Shown one piece after another: positions 7,980-16,872 of a DNA stretch of 64,000 nt (within the stretch, counting starts at the first letter, position 1; the number at the start of each line of letters is the position of its first letter). This DNA is from JAAGZL01 sp050290785. GTDB lineage: Bacteria; Pseudomonadota; Gammaproteobacteria; Chromatiales; Chromatiaceae. The notes under the pieces are model-generated. The model was not told the origin of the DNA, did not search any database, and worked only from the letters and a program-made list of their open reading frames with translations. The position numbers and the translations under genes are program-made. The stretch is from NCBI GenBank assembly GCA_050290785.1, contig JBNKIR010000059.1, positions 1 to 64,000 on the forward strand, given 5' to 3'.

Positions 7980-10085
7980 ATGAAGATCGGAATAAAACTC
8001 CTGCTGCTCGTCTTGTGGGCGGCCCCTCTTGTTGCAGCGCAAAATGAGGTGCCACTCAAGCAACTGCAGCCTACCAAAGATCAGCGTCAATCCACTTTGA
8101 TCATCAACAACGTGGTTAGCAGGTACCATTACAAGAGAAGCGTCCTGGATGATGCAATGTCCGCGTCTATCCTCAAGCGTTATATCGAAGCCCTGGATGT
8201 GAACAAAAGGTACTTTACCCAGCAGGATATAGACCTCTTCACCAATAAATATCACAAGAAACTGGACGATGCGCTGCGCGGGGCCGATCTGAAGCCGGCC
8301 TTTGAGATATTCAAGGCCTACCGGCAACGTTTGGAAGAACGCCATGCGTATGCCATGAAGATCCTGGATAAAGAGTTCAATTTTGATCTGGACGAGAACT
8401 ACCGCTTTGACCGGGAAGATGCCCCATGGGCGGTGAACGAACAGGAGCTGAACGAGCTTTGGCGTAAACGCATCAAGAACGACATGCTGGGTCTTATGCT
8501 GACCGGGAAGAAGGATCAGGAGATCAGGAAGACTCTGCGCAAGCGTTATGAGAGCACCCTGCACCGGACCAGACAGCTGGCCTCGAATGATGTCTTTCAG
8601 CTGTTCATCAATGCCTACACCCAATCCATAGAGCCCCACACCTCATATATGTTGCCGCGTCTGGCGGAGAATTTTGATATCAGTATGCGCCTCTCACTTG
8701 AGGGTATAGGCGCCGTCCTGACGGAAGAAGATGAGTACACCGTTGTTATCAAGACCGTGCCGGGAGGACCGGCCGCGCTTAGTGGCATGGTGTATCCGGG
8801 GGATCGCATCGTGGGTGTCGGCCAGGGCAAGAAGGGTGAGATTGCAGATGTGGTCGGATGGCGTCTGCAGGATGTTGTAGATAAGATTCGCGGCCCCAAG
8901 GGTTCAACGGTGCGTCTGCAGATAATGCCGGAAGAGAGCGGTTCGAGCGGCGCGGCCAAGACCATCGAATTGGTGCGCAACAAGATAAAGCTGGAGGATC
9001 AGGCCGCCAAGAAATCCGTAATAGAGATCCCGGAGGACAAGACCCAGGTTCGTATCGGCGTGATTGAGATCCCCACCTTCTATCGTGATTTTGATGCCGC
9101 CTCCAGAGGTCAGGAGGATTTCCGCAGCACCACCAGGGATGTTCGCAAGATCCTGGAAGAGCTGGCAAAGGAAAAGGTCGATGGAGTGGTGATTGATCTG
9201 CGTCAGAACGGCGGCGGTTCCCTCACCGAGGCGACGGAATTGACCGGCCTGTTTATCCCTTCCGGCCCGGTGGTGCAGGTTAAGGACTCCACCGGTTCCC
9301 TGGAGATCGAGAAAGACACAGATCCGGAGCAGGTCTATGCCGGTCCTTTGGCGGTTCTGGTGGATCGCCACAGTGCCTCCGCATCAGAGATCTTCGCCGG
9401 GGCGATCCAGGATTATGGACGCGGCATCATCATCGGTGAGCCAACCTTCGGTAAGGGCACGGTGCAGACCCTGATCGATCTGGACCGTTTCGTGCGTGAC
9501 GATGGCAATGAGTTGGGGCGGCTGCGTCTCACCATGGCCCAATTCTTCCGTGTAGAAGGCGGCAGCACCCAATTCCGCGGAGTGGTGCCGGATATCGTCT
9601 ATCCGACAGTTTCCGATTCAGACGAAGATGGAGAGAGGTCCCTGGATAACGCTCTGCCCTGGGCCAAGATAGCTGCGGTGGATCACTCAATAAATCAGTT
9701 GGGGCCTCTGGACATCTACCGTACGCGGCATCAGCAGAGGATCAGCTCAGACGCAGGATTTAATTATCTGATCCAGGAGAGGGATGTGCTCAGCGAGATA
9801 AGGAAGGAAAAATTTGTTTCGTTGAACAAAGAGAAGCGCAAGAAGGAGTGGGAGATGCGTAAGCAGGCTCAGAAACAGAGGAAGAACAGCTTTTTTGCCT
9901 CTCTTGGACTCAAACCGGCGGATGACGGTGAGGATGATTCCTCCTTCAACAGCAAGAGAAGGGACGCAGTTGAGTCGGATCAGAAGGTGATCAAGAAGAT
10001 AGGCGTTACGGAGGCCGCCCATATACTGTCAGACTATATAACGATTACCTCCCCGCGCGCTGCCATGAATAATCAGGCCAGATAG
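7980..10085 (+). CDS. prc: Carboxy-terminal processing protease Prc (Tsp)
   Basis: A periplasmic serine protease of family S41 that trims or degrades proteins from the C-terminus. It has a signal peptide (MKIGIKLLLLVLWAAPLVAA), an N-terminal helical region, a PDZ domain (about 235-330, GIGAVLTEEDEYTVV...GGPA) and the S41 core. The catalytic Ser lies in SASASEIFAG (about 466-470) and the Lys in FGKGTVQ about 25 residues later, the Prc spacing. The basic C-terminal region matches DUF3340. Length is 701 residues (E. coli Prc is 682). The frame opens at 7932, but ATG 7980 begins the signal peptide and is preferred. Confidence 0.95.
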   Translation: MKIGIKLLLLVLWAAPLVAAQNEVPLKQLQPTKDQRQSTLIINNVVSRYHYKRSVLDDAMSASILKRYIEALDVNKRYFTQQDIDLFTNKYHKKLDDALRGADLKPAFEIFKAYRQRLEERHAYAMKILDKEFNFDLDENYRFDREDAPWAVNEQELNELWRKRIKNDMLGLMLTGKKDQEIRKTLRKRYESTLHRTRQLASNDVFQLFINAYTQSIEPHTSYMLPRLAENFDISMRLSLEGIGAVLTEEDEYTVVIKTVPGGPAALSGMVYPGDRIVGVGQGKKGEIADVVGWRLQDVVDKIRGPKGSTVRLQIMPEESGSSGAAKTIELVRNKIKLEDQAAKKSVIEIPEDKTQVRIGVIEIPTFYRDFDAASRGQEDFRSTTRDVRKILEELAKEKVDGVVIDLRQNGGGSLTEATELTGLFIPSGPVVQVKDSTGSLEIEKDTDPEQVYAGPLAVLVDRHSASASEIFAGAIQDYGRGIIIGEPTFGKGTVQTLIDLDRFVRDDGNELGRLRLTMAQFFRVEGGSTQFRGVVPDIVYPTVSDSDEDGERSLDNALPWAKIAAVDHSINQLGPLDIYRTRHQQRISSDAGFNYLIQERDVLSEIRKEKFVSLNKEKRKKEWEMRKQAQKQRKNSFFASLGLKPADDGEDDSSFNSKRRDAVESDQKVIKKIGVTEAAHILSDYITITSPRAAMNNQAR

Positions 10086-10154
10086 GCCTCTATCCGCTAG
10101 CCGTTTTGTAGATGTGTCAGATCACATTTATCCAATTCGATAGACTGGTGTGCC

Positions 10155-11729
10155 TTGTATTCCGCTCTCGATAAACGCCTTGGCGGATTCATCGGCGCAA
10201 CCGGTCCTGTCCCGTTTTTGGGAGGACATATAGGCCTGGAGAAGGAGAGCCTCCGGGTCTCACCGGATGGGGGTATATCCCGTGTCAGACATCCTCTGGC
10301 GCTGGGTTCCGCCCTTACCAACAGCTATATCACCACCGATTACTCTGAGGCGCTGACCGAGATCATTACGCCGCCTTTCTCAAACAGCCAGGATGCATGG
10401 CAGTTTCTTGGTGATGCCCACGCGTTTGTATATTCCAGGCTGGAGGATGAGATCCTATGGTCCACCAGCATGCCCTGCGTGTTGGAAGGCGGCGCCAATA
10501 TCCCTATAGCGCAGTACGGAAGCTCAAATGCCGGCAGGATGAAGACCGTGTATAGAAAGGGTCTGGGGCACAGGTATGGGCGGGTGATGCAGGTTATCTC
10601 CGGCGTCCATTTTAACTATTCACCGACCGACGAGTTCTGGCGCATGTTTCAGGAGCTGGAGCGGGACCGGTCTGCGCCGCGGGATTTTATCGATGCCCGT
10701 TACTTCGGTATGGTGCGCAACCTGAAGCGTTATGGCTGGTTGATACCTTATCTGTTCGGCGCATCCCCAGCGGTGTGCAAATCGTTTATAGGTGACAAGG
10801 AGACCAGGCTCTCAGAGTTTAATGAGAATACCTATTTTGAACCATGCGCCACGTCCCTGCGCATGGGGGATATAGGCTATACCAACAGCAGGGAAAAGGG
10901 CGTAGGTATCAACGTCAGCTACAACTCACTGGATGCATACATTTCCAGTATGACCCACGCCATCAACACCAGTTGTCCTGAATGGGAACGCATCGGGATC
11001 AGGGTGAACGGTGAATATGAGCAACTGAATACCAATATCCTGCAGATAGAGAATGAACACTACTCTACGGTCCGTCCCAAGCAGATCTCCGATGGTATGG
11101 AAAAACCCGTGCTTGCGCTGCAAAGGCGCGGAGTGAGGTATGTGGAGCTGCGTTCAATCGATGTGAATGCATTCCATCCACTGGGCGTAAGCCAGAAACA
11201 GTTGTTGTTTCTGGAGGCGTTCATGCTCTTCTGTCTGTTACACGAGAGTCCGCCCATAGATAACCGGGAGCAGGCGGAGATAGATCGTAATATGGAACTG
11301 GTTGCCCATAACGGGCGGGATGAGGGGCTGACGCTCTGGCGTAGTGGAGAAGAGATCGGGTTTGGCGCCTGGGCGAACGAGATCTGTGCGCATATGCAGG
11401 GTATCTGTGAGCAGTTGGATGCGGGCGACCCGAACGTCCCCTATGCGTCTGTGCTGAGAGAGCAGCTGGAGGTGATTGCAGATCCTGACCTCACCCCTTC
11501 CGCCAGGATGTTGTCTGAGATGAGAGAGAGGGGCGAGGGCTTCTTCCACTTTGCCAGGCGCATGTCTCAGCAGCACAAGGCATTCTTCGATGAGTGGAAG
11601 CTGAGTGGGGAACGCCAGGACCTGTTCGCTGCTGAGGCAAGACACTCCCTGGAACGGCAGGCCGCCATGGAGGATGGGGAGCAGATCCCGTTTGAACGAT
11701 TCCTCGAAGAGTATTTCAATCAGTCCTGA
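10155..11729 (+). CDS. gshA: Glutamate-cysteine ligase (type 1)
   Basis: First enzyme of glutathione synthesis, joining glutamate and cysteine with ATP. The 524-residue length fits the gammaproteobacterial GshA family (E. coli 518). Family blocks visible include GLEKESLRVSPDG, HPLALGSALTNSYITTDYSE, GVHFNYS, YFEPCATSLRMGDIGYTN and RGVRYVELRSIDVNAFHPLG. The start is TTG, since no ATG or GTG lies suitably in frame, and the ribosome binding site is weak. It stands alone after prc and is convergent with the dehydrogenase gene. Confidence 0.95.
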   Translation: MYSALDKRLGGFIGATGPVPFLGGHIGLEKESLRVSPDGGISRVRHPLALGSALTNSYITTDYSEALTEIITPPFSNSQDAWQFLGDAHAFVYSRLEDEILWSTSMPCVLEGGANIPIAQYGSSNAGRMKTVYRKGLGHRYGRVMQVISGVHFNYSPTDEFWRMFQELERDRSAPRDFIDARYFGMVRNLKRYGWLIPYLFGASPAVCKSFIGDKETRLSEFNENTYFEPCATSLRMGDIGYTNSREKGVGINVSYNSLDAYISSMTHAINTSCPEWERIGIRVNGEYEQLNTNILQIENEHYSTVRPKQISDGMEKPVLALQRRGVRYVELRSIDVNAFHPLGVSQKQLLFLEAFMLFCLLHESPPIDNREQAEIDRNMELVAHNGRDEGLTLWRSGEEIGFGAWANEICAHMQGICEQLDAGDPNVPYASVLREQLEVIADPDLTPSARMLSEMRERGEGFFHFARRMSQQHKAFFDEWKLSGERQDLFAAEARHSLERQAAMEDGEQIPFERFLEEYFNQS

Positions 11730-11743
11730 TCTCTCGTCAGTTT

Positions 11744-12592
11744 TTATCCAGAGACTCTGAGTATGGCGGCATCCAGCATCCTTACCGGGAGTATCCTCTT
11801 TAGTACCGCGAACAGATAGGTTGGAAAGGTCACAAAATAACGCGCCTTCGGGCGCGGGCTCTCCAGGGCATGAATCACCCTGTGCAGCACCGCCTCTGGT
11901 GGCAGGGTGAAGGGTGTTGAAGATTCATCCGCCGAGATCCTCTGTTCCAATTTCAGGTAGGTGTCCTGGTGTACGCTGGGCCTGCCGGCGATAGTCTGTT
12001 GCCACTTGCGATAAGAGTTTTCGCGAAAGCGACTGGCGATGGGGCCGGGCTCGATCAGGCTGATATGGATGCCACTGCCGCGCAGTTCCAGACGCATGGC
12101 GTCACTCAGTCCCTCCAGGGCATATTTGCTGGCGTTATAGGCACCGCGGAACGGGAAGGAGACGAAGCCCAATATGGAACTGTTCTGTATGATACGGCCG
12201 TACCCTTGCCTGCGCATTACCGGGATGACCTGTCTGGTGAGCTCATGCCAGCCAAACAGGTTGGTCTCAAACTGTTCACGTAGTGCCTCGGTCGGCAGGT
12301 CTTCCACCGCTCCGGGTTGGCCATAGGCGCCGTTGTTGAATAGGGCGAAAAGCCTGCCGCCGCTCTTTTCCAGTACCTCATGCAGGGCATTTTGGATGCT
12401 CACCTGCCTATTCAGATCCAGCTGCAGGGATTCAAATCCATGTCCTGCCAGCACCTCAACATCCTCCTGTCTGCGGGCGGTGGCGAACACCCGGTATCCC
12501 CTGGTTTGCAGTCCTCGTGCGACACATAGCCCGATGCCGCTGGAACATCCGGTTATCAGGATTGATTTGTCTTTGTTATCAGTCAGTTGCAT
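11744..12592 (-). CDS. Short-chain dehydrogenase/reductase
   Basis: A 282-residue classical SDR. The nucleotide-binding TGCSSGIG (about 14-21) is followed by an Arg-rich segment (FATARR) that suggests NADP(H) preference. NNGAYG and the catalytic Ser-Tyr-Lys set (NSSILGF, YNASK) are present. The C-terminal segment, with HRVIHALESPRPKARYFVT and a hydrophobic tail, resembles steroid/retinol-type SDRs that associate with membranes. The substrate cannot be inferred. It is divergent from the motility genes. Confidence 0.85.
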   Translation of the reverse strand: MQLTDNKDKSILITGCSSGIGLCVARGLQTRGYRVFATARRQEDVEVLAGHGFESLQLDLNRQVSIQNALHEVLEKSGGRLFALFNNGAYGQPGAVEDLPTEALREQFETNLFGWHELTRQVIPVMRRQGYGRIIQNSSILGFVSFPFRGAYNASKYALEGLSDAMRLELRGSGIHISLIEPGPIASRFRENSYRKWQQTIAGRPSVHQDTYLKLEQRISADESSTPFTLPPEAVLHRVIHALESPRPKARYFVTFPTYLFAVLKRILPVRMLDAAILRVSG

Positions 12593-12673
12593 GGTTTCCT
12601 GTCGATCTGTGCCTGGGGGTCAGGCACCCGATTTTTTGGTCATTTATATCGCTTTGTGTAGGAAAATAAGAAC

Positions 12674-12700
12674 TAAAGTTTTTAACTTTAGGACCGCTAT
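12674..12700 (+). promoter_or_regulatory. FliA (sigma-28) type promoter for the stator genes
   Basis: TAAAGTTT (12674-12681) exactly matches the sigma-28 -35 consensus. It is followed by an 11-nt spacer and ACCGCTAT (12693-12700), 5 of 8 matches to GCCGATAA. The -35 element is half of a perfect inverted repeat, CTAAAGTT-TTT-AACTTTAG (12673-12691). A start point near 12707 would leave about 50 nt of leader before the GTG of pomA, which has AAGGGGA upstream. Confidence 0.6.
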
Positions 12701-12759
12701 CAAATACAGCAATTGTATTTTATCTAGCAGATGTTTTCAGATCTAAGGGGAAGTGCTTA

Positions 12760-13521
12760 GTGGATATTGCAACACTCATCGGGTTGCTGGGCGGCTTCGG
12801 TATCATCATAGGTGCGATTGCAACCGGTGGCGATATCATGTTGTTCGTCAATATACCGTCTGTACTCATTGTTGTTGGCGGTACCTTTATGGTGACCCTG
12901 ATGGAGGTATCGCTTAAGGACTTTCTTGGTTCCTTCGGTATCGCCATGAAGGCGTTCTTTTATCAGACATACGATGCACATCAGCTGATCGAAGAGGCCA
13001 TACAACTGGCCGATGTGGCGCGCAAAAACGGCCTGTTGGCCTTGGAGAACCAGGAGATCAGCAACGACTTCCTGCAGGAGGGGATCAGCCTGTGCGTGGA
13101 CGGACATGATCCGGCCCTGGTGCAGAAGATGCTGACCCGTGATATCGATCTGACCATCCAGCGCCATGAGGTGGGGCAGAGGATGTTCAAGAATATGGCG
13201 GTCATGGCCCCGGCCATGGGCATGATCGGTACCCTGGTGGGTCTGGTGCAGATGCTGGCAAATATGTCCGATCCGGCCAGTATCGGCCCAGCCATGGCGG
13301 TGGCCCTGCTGACCACCCTGTATGGCGCCATCATCGCAAACGCCTTTGCCACCCCGCTGGCCATCAAGCTGGAGCGGGCCAGCGAGTTGGAGAAAGCCAA
13401 TAAGCACCTGATCCTGGAAACCATTTCAGGGATTCAGGAGGGTATGAATCCAAGGGTCCTGGAACAACTGCTGTCCACCTTCCTGCCTTCAGCCAAGAGG
13501 GGCAAGGAAGAGGAGCAGTAG
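12760..13521 (+). CDS. pomA: Flagellar motor stator protein PomA/MotA
   Basis: A 253-residue inner-membrane protein with four predicted transmembrane segments: two near the N-terminus (LIGLLGGFGIIIGAIATGG and FVNIPSVLIVVGGTFMVTL) and two after residue 145 (MAPAMGMIGTLVGLVQML and AVALLTTLYGAIIANAF). The cytoplasmic loop between them carries charged residues that face FliG in the family. It forms the ion channel of the stator with PomB. The N-terminal MDIATLIGLLGGFG is typical of PomA (Na+-type) rather than E. coli MotA, though ion choice cannot be settled from sequence alone. The GTG start is preceded by AAGGGGA. Confidence 0.93.
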   Translation: MDIATLIGLLGGFGIIIGAIATGGDIMLFVNIPSVLIVVGGTFMVTLMEVSLKDFLGSFGIAMKAFFYQTYDAHQLIEEAIQLADVARKNGLLALENQEISNDFLQEGISLCVDGHDPALVQKMLTRDIDLTIQRHEVGQRMFKNMAVMAPAMGMIGTLVGLVQMLANMSDPASIGPAMAVALLTTLYGAIIANAFATPLAIKLERASELEKANKHLILETISGIQEGMNPRVLEQLLSTFLPSAKRGKEEEQ

Positions 13522-13525
13522 GCCG

Positions 13526-14749
13526 ATGGCCAAAGAGTGTCCTAAATGTGAAGATGGTCTTCCCCCATGGTTGGCCACGTTCGCCGACCTGATGTCCCTG
13601 TTGATGTGCTTTTTCGTGCTGTTGCTCTCGTTTGCCGAGGTGGATGCCACCCGCTTCAAGAAGATGGCCGAGGCCATGAAGGATGCGTTCGGCGTGCAGC
13701 GCGAGGTGCCGGTTATGGATGTGGTGATGGGCACCAGTGTCATCAAGCAGGAGTTCAGCCCCTCCACCATCTCGGAGCCTTCCCCTATAGATCAAATCAA
13801 GCAACAGACCACGGATCAGGAGAAAGAGCAACTGGATGTTCCGGATAAGAAGAAGACCGAGCTACAGGAGACCATGGAGCAGTTGCAGGAGAAGTTGCAG
13901 CAGATGGAAAAGGTCATAGAGGATCAGCGGGAGCAGTTGGAACAGGCCGATCCGCAAAAACTGGCGGAGTTGGAACAGGCCATTAAAGAGTTAAAGGAGC
14001 AGTTGGAAAAGGCGCAGCAGGAACTTCAGGCCAAGATAGATGAGTTGCTGGAAAAGATTGCGGCCATGGAGAAGGTAATAGATGAACTGCGCAAGGCTTT
14101 GGAACAGTCGGTGGAACCGGAAAAACTGGCAGAGCTGGAAAAGGCCATGCAGGAGCTCAAGGCTGAGTTGCAAAAGCTAGAGAAGGAACCGAAGCAGGAC
14201 AAGTCAGAGCAGGAGAAATTGGAGGAAGAGGCGCTGGCTGCCCAGGCCAGGAAGAGGCAGGAGGAGATACAGCAGGAGGCGCAGGAGTTAAAGCAGATCC
14301 TGAACAAAGAGATCGCAGAGGGTCTGATTACGGTCGAAACGGCCGAGTCCAAGATCATTATTCGCATCCAGGAGAAAGGCTCATTCCCATCCGGCAGTGC
14401 CGATTTCAATCCTGGATTCCTGGATGTAGTGGACCGCATCAGTGATGCGCTGGTCCGCTCTCCGGGACGGATCATCGTGGCAGGGCATACGGATAATGTG
14501 CCAATCTATACCTCCAGATTCCGCTCCAACTGGGAGCTCTCATCGGCCCGTGCCGTGACTGTGGTCCACGCCCTCCTTATGAATCCTGGGATAGCTGATG
14601 ACAGGGTGTTGATTGAGGGGTATGCAGATTCCCATCCGCTGGTTCCAAACGACAGTCCCGAGAACAGGGCCAAGAACCGCCGGGTCGAGTTGATTATCGT
14701 GCGTGGCGATGATGGAGAGAAAAAAGAGGTTATGGGTGTTGGCCAATAA
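13526..14749 (+). CDS. pomB: Flagellar motor stator protein PomB/MotB with extended coiled-coil linker
   Basis: The N-terminus PPWLATFADLMSLLMCFFVL holds the plug-adjacent transmembrane helix with the ion-binding Asp21. A periplasmic OmpA-like peptidoglycan-binding domain lies at about 275-395 (AGHTDNVPI, SSARA, NRRVELI). Between them, about residues 85-260 form a Glu/Lys/Gln-rich coiled coil containing two related blocks 54 residues apart, MEKVIEDQREQLEQ (from 127) and MEKVIDELRKALEQ (from 181), each followed by KLAELE. At 407 residues it is about 90 longer than typical PomB. It follows pomA by 4 nt. Confidence 0.93.
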   Translation: MAKECPKCEDGLPPWLATFADLMSLLMCFFVLLLSFAEVDATRFKKMAEAMKDAFGVQREVPVMDVVMGTSVIKQEFSPSTISEPSPIDQIKQQTTDQEKEQLDVPDKKKTELQETMEQLQEKLQQMEKVIEDQREQLEQADPQKLAELEQAIKELKEQLEKAQQELQAKIDELLEKIAAMEKVIDELRKALEQSVEPEKLAELEKAMQELKAELQKLEKEPKQDKSEQEKLEEEALAAQARKRQEEIQQEAQELKQILNKEIAEGLITVETAESKIIIRIQEKGSFPSGSADFNPGFLDVVDRISDALVRSPGRIIVAGHTDNVPIYTSRFRSNWELSSARAVTVVHALLMNPGIADDRVLIEGYADSHPLVPNDSPENRAKNRRVELIIVRGDDGEKKEVMGVGQ

Positions 14750-14776
14750 ATTTGCATTGTTACCTGGAGTGAAGAT

Positions 14777-15394
14777 ATGAGTGGTGATCTGAGAGAGTAT
14801 GAAGACTCTGCTGAGAGGAGGACATTCTTCCGTGTGGATGATTCGGTAAGTCTTAGTTATCACGCTATTTCTGAACAGGAGATGCGGGACAGGATCAGCC
14901 AGGTGGATATGGAGATGGAAGGCAGCTTTACGGTCATGGGCAGTATCGCGTCCATCAATCAGAATATGGCCGGAATCATGCACCGTATCGAGGGGGCTGA
15001 GCCGGATATCGCCGAATATCTAAAGGCCATCAATAACAAAATAGACATATTGGGCAGGGCGCTGTTGAGCAAGGATAATGAGCTTACAGATCAGCCGGCG
15101 CAACCGGTGAATCTAAGTGCCTCGGGGATGGCGTTTTATTCCCCTGAGCCGGTGGATGATGACTCTTTCCTGGAGTTGCGCATGTTGCTGATACCTTCGT
15201 TTACCGGGATCATCACCTTCGGCGAGGTGGTGGGATGTGACCCGGTGGATGATACGGTAGGCGGGTTTAGATATTTTATCCGGATCAATTTCATGCATAT
15301 GCGTGAGAGTGATCGTGACCTGCTCATTCGGCATGTGGTAAAGCGTCAGGGTGAGTTTCTGAGAAGGCGCCGGGAAAACAGAGAGGCTGAATAG
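14777..15394 (+). CDS. PilZ-domain cyclic-di-GMP-binding protein
   Basis: A 205-residue cytoplasmic protein. The N-terminal part has ERRTFFRVDD, which supplies Arg residues like the RxxxR of PilZ. The C-terminal part has NLSASGMAFY, matching the D/NxSxxG PilZ signature, then a beta-rich region ending in a basic tail. Its place right after pomB suggests it couples cyclic-di-GMP level to stator or flagellar output, as YcgR and other PilZ proteins do. The direct link to this stator is an inference from position. Confidence 0.82.
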   Translation: MSGDLREYEDSAERRTFFRVDDSVSLSYHAISEQEMRDRISQVDMEMEGSFTVMGSIASINQNMAGIMHRIEGAEPDIAEYLKAINNKIDILGRALLSKDNELTDQPAQPVNLSASGMAFYSPEPVDDDSFLELRMLLIPSFTGIITFGEVVGCDPVDDTVGGFRYFIRINFMHMRESDRDLLIRHVVKRQGEFLRRRRENREAE

Positions 15395-15439
15395 CCTAGG
15401 ACAGTATTGATTGGTCAAATGTTGATTCAGGAGTGAATC

Positions 15440-15703
15440 GTGAAGCCGAGCAAAGATGAACTGAAGATGGCAGTGGACGAGGCCGAAAGGATCAAGGACG
15501 CAGATGAGGATAGCCATTTTCTGGGTAAGAGCCTGCTCTATTTAGACAAGAGAAACAGGGAACTGGAAGAGGTATTCGTGCATGTGGAAAAATACCTGAA
15601 TTTCGGACTTCCCATAGAAGAGCATACGGCATTGGTAAAGTTGATAAGGAATATTAGAGAGCGGTCTGATGAAGAGGATGACTCTAAAGGGTTCGGGCTC
15701 TGA
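15440..15703 (+). CDS. Small conserved-looking protein of unknown function
   Basis: An 87-residue, highly charged, probably all-helical protein without membrane segments or cysteines (KDELKMAVDEAERIKD, LLYLDKRNRELEEVFVHVEK). It is the last gene of the pomA-pomB-PilZ run, 45 nt after the PilZ gene and before a terminator, so a motility role is possible. I recognise no domain. Its GTG start is preceded by a weak site (TTCAGGAGTGAATC contains AGGAG 6 nt upstream). Confidence 0.65.
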   Translation: MKPSKDELKMAVDEAERIKDADEDSHFLGKSLLYLDKRNRELEEVFVHVEKYLNFGLPIEEHTALVKLIRNIRERSDEEDDSKGFGL

Positions 15704-15797
15704 TAGTATGTTGTGGTAGAATCCCGCCATATCTAGTACCAACTTGCCGTAGCTGGATCACTCTCCAGCCAGACAAACCGTAAAGGTAAGATAGATG

Positions 15798-15826
15798 CCA
15801 GGTTACGCAATCTGGTTTGTTTTTTA
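15798..15826 (+). terminator. Rho-independent terminator after the motility genes
   Basis: Stem CCAGGTT and AATCTGG (one G-T pair) with loop ACGC is followed by TTTGTTTTTTA. It lies in the 189-bp gap after the 87-residue protein gene and before the FmdB gene. Confidence 0.6.
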
Positions 15827-15892
15827 TATCTCTGCCCCAATATGTCGGTTGATCCTGCAAGTTAATTAACTGAATATTTGTGAGGTTGATAG

Positions 15893-16165
15893 ATGCCTAT
15901 TTATGAATACAGATGTGATGCCTGTGGCGGGCATTTGGAAAAGTTGCAGAAGCTGAGCGATGCCCCGCTTGAGATCTGCCCCAAGTGCGGCGAGCCCAAG
16001 CTGAAGAAATTGATCTCAGCAGCCGGGTTCAGACTCAAGGGTTCCGGGTGGTATGAGACAGATTTCAAGAAGGGAAAACAGAAGAATCTGCATGACAGCG
16101 GATCGAAAGAGTGTTCTTCGGCGCCTGCATGTGGTGCCGGAAAGTGCTGCGCATCCGGGGATTAG
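15893..16165 (+). CDS. FmdB-family zinc ribbon protein
   Basis: A 90-residue protein starting MPIYEYRCDACG, the FmdB/CxxC_CxxC_SSSS signature. Two zinc-binding pairs, CDAC and CPKC, are followed by GFRLKGSGWYETDF, also typical. The C-terminus is cysteine-rich (CSSAPACGAGKCC), as in several proteobacterial members. The family was named for a regulator linked to formamidase genes, but its molecular role is unclear. It sits 20 nt upstream of the DUF502 gene and aspS, a frequent neighbourhood for this family. Confidence 0.9.
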   Translation: MPIYEYRCDACGGHLEKLQKLSDAPLEICPKCGEPKLKKLISAAGFRLKGSGWYETDFKKGKQKNLHDSGSKECSSAPACGAGKCCASGD

Positions 16166-16185
16166 TGAAGAGATAGGTTAACCCC

Positions 16186-16827
16186 ATGCCTACATTCAGA
16201 CGCTATCTTATCGCTGGGCTACTTATCTGGGTACCGCTCGGTATCACGATCATAGTCGTGCGTCTGCTGATCAAGTGGCTGGATGGAGGCATCCTGCTGA
16301 TACCGGAGGCGTATCGTCCGGAGAACCTTCTGGGTTACGCCATACCGGGCCTGGGGGTATTGATCTCCTTTGTCGTGGTCATGCTCACCGGCCTGTTGGC
16401 CGCAAACTTGTTCGGGCGCAAATTGGTCAAGCTGTGGGAGCAGCTTGTCTCCCATGTGCCCCTGGTGCGATCTGTCTACTCCGGCGCCAAGCAGCTGGCA
16501 GAGACCATGTTTTCCGATTCCGGACAGTCGTTCCGCAAGGTGCTGCTGATCGAATTTCCCCGTAAGGGTCTCTGGACCCTGGCATTTCTCACCGGGACCG
16601 ATCAGGGTGAGGTGCAGCGCAAGACCGGCCGGGACGTGATCAACGTCTATGTTCCCACCACCCCCAACCCGACCGGAGGCTACTTTGTCATGGTCCCGCG
16701 GGAGGACGTGCGGGAGCTGGATATGAGTGTGGATGACGGCCTGAAGATGCTGATGTCCATGGGGGCGGTGGTGCCTGATGTAAACAAGAAGGCATCAGAG
16801 CTTGCACCGGAAGGGCCCAAACCTTAA
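16186..16827 (+). CDS. DUF502 membrane protein
   Basis: A 213-residue inner-membrane protein with two transmembrane segments, about 8-30 (YLIAGLLIWVPLGITIIVV) and about 50-75 (YAIPGLGVLISFVVVMLTGL). A soluble part carries the family blocks PLVRSVYSGAKQLAET, TTPNPTGGYFVMVPRED and SMGAVVP. The family is widespread and of unknown function. It lies between fmdB and aspS and is probably co-transcribed with them. Confidence 0.9.
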   Translation: MPTFRRYLIAGLLIWVPLGITIIVVRLLIKWLDGGILLIPEAYRPENLLGYAIPGLGVLISFVVVMLTGLLAANLFGRKLVKLWEQLVSHVPLVRSVYSGAKQLAETMFSDSGQSFRKVLLIEFPRKGLWTLAFLTGTDQGEVQRKTGRDVINVYVPTTPNPTGGYFVMVPREDVRELDMSVDDGLKMLMSMGAVVPDVNKKASELAPEGPKP

Positions 16828-16872
16828 CATTCCCGCCTTTGGCCTTTTACACTATTTAATGGTAACAGTTTC

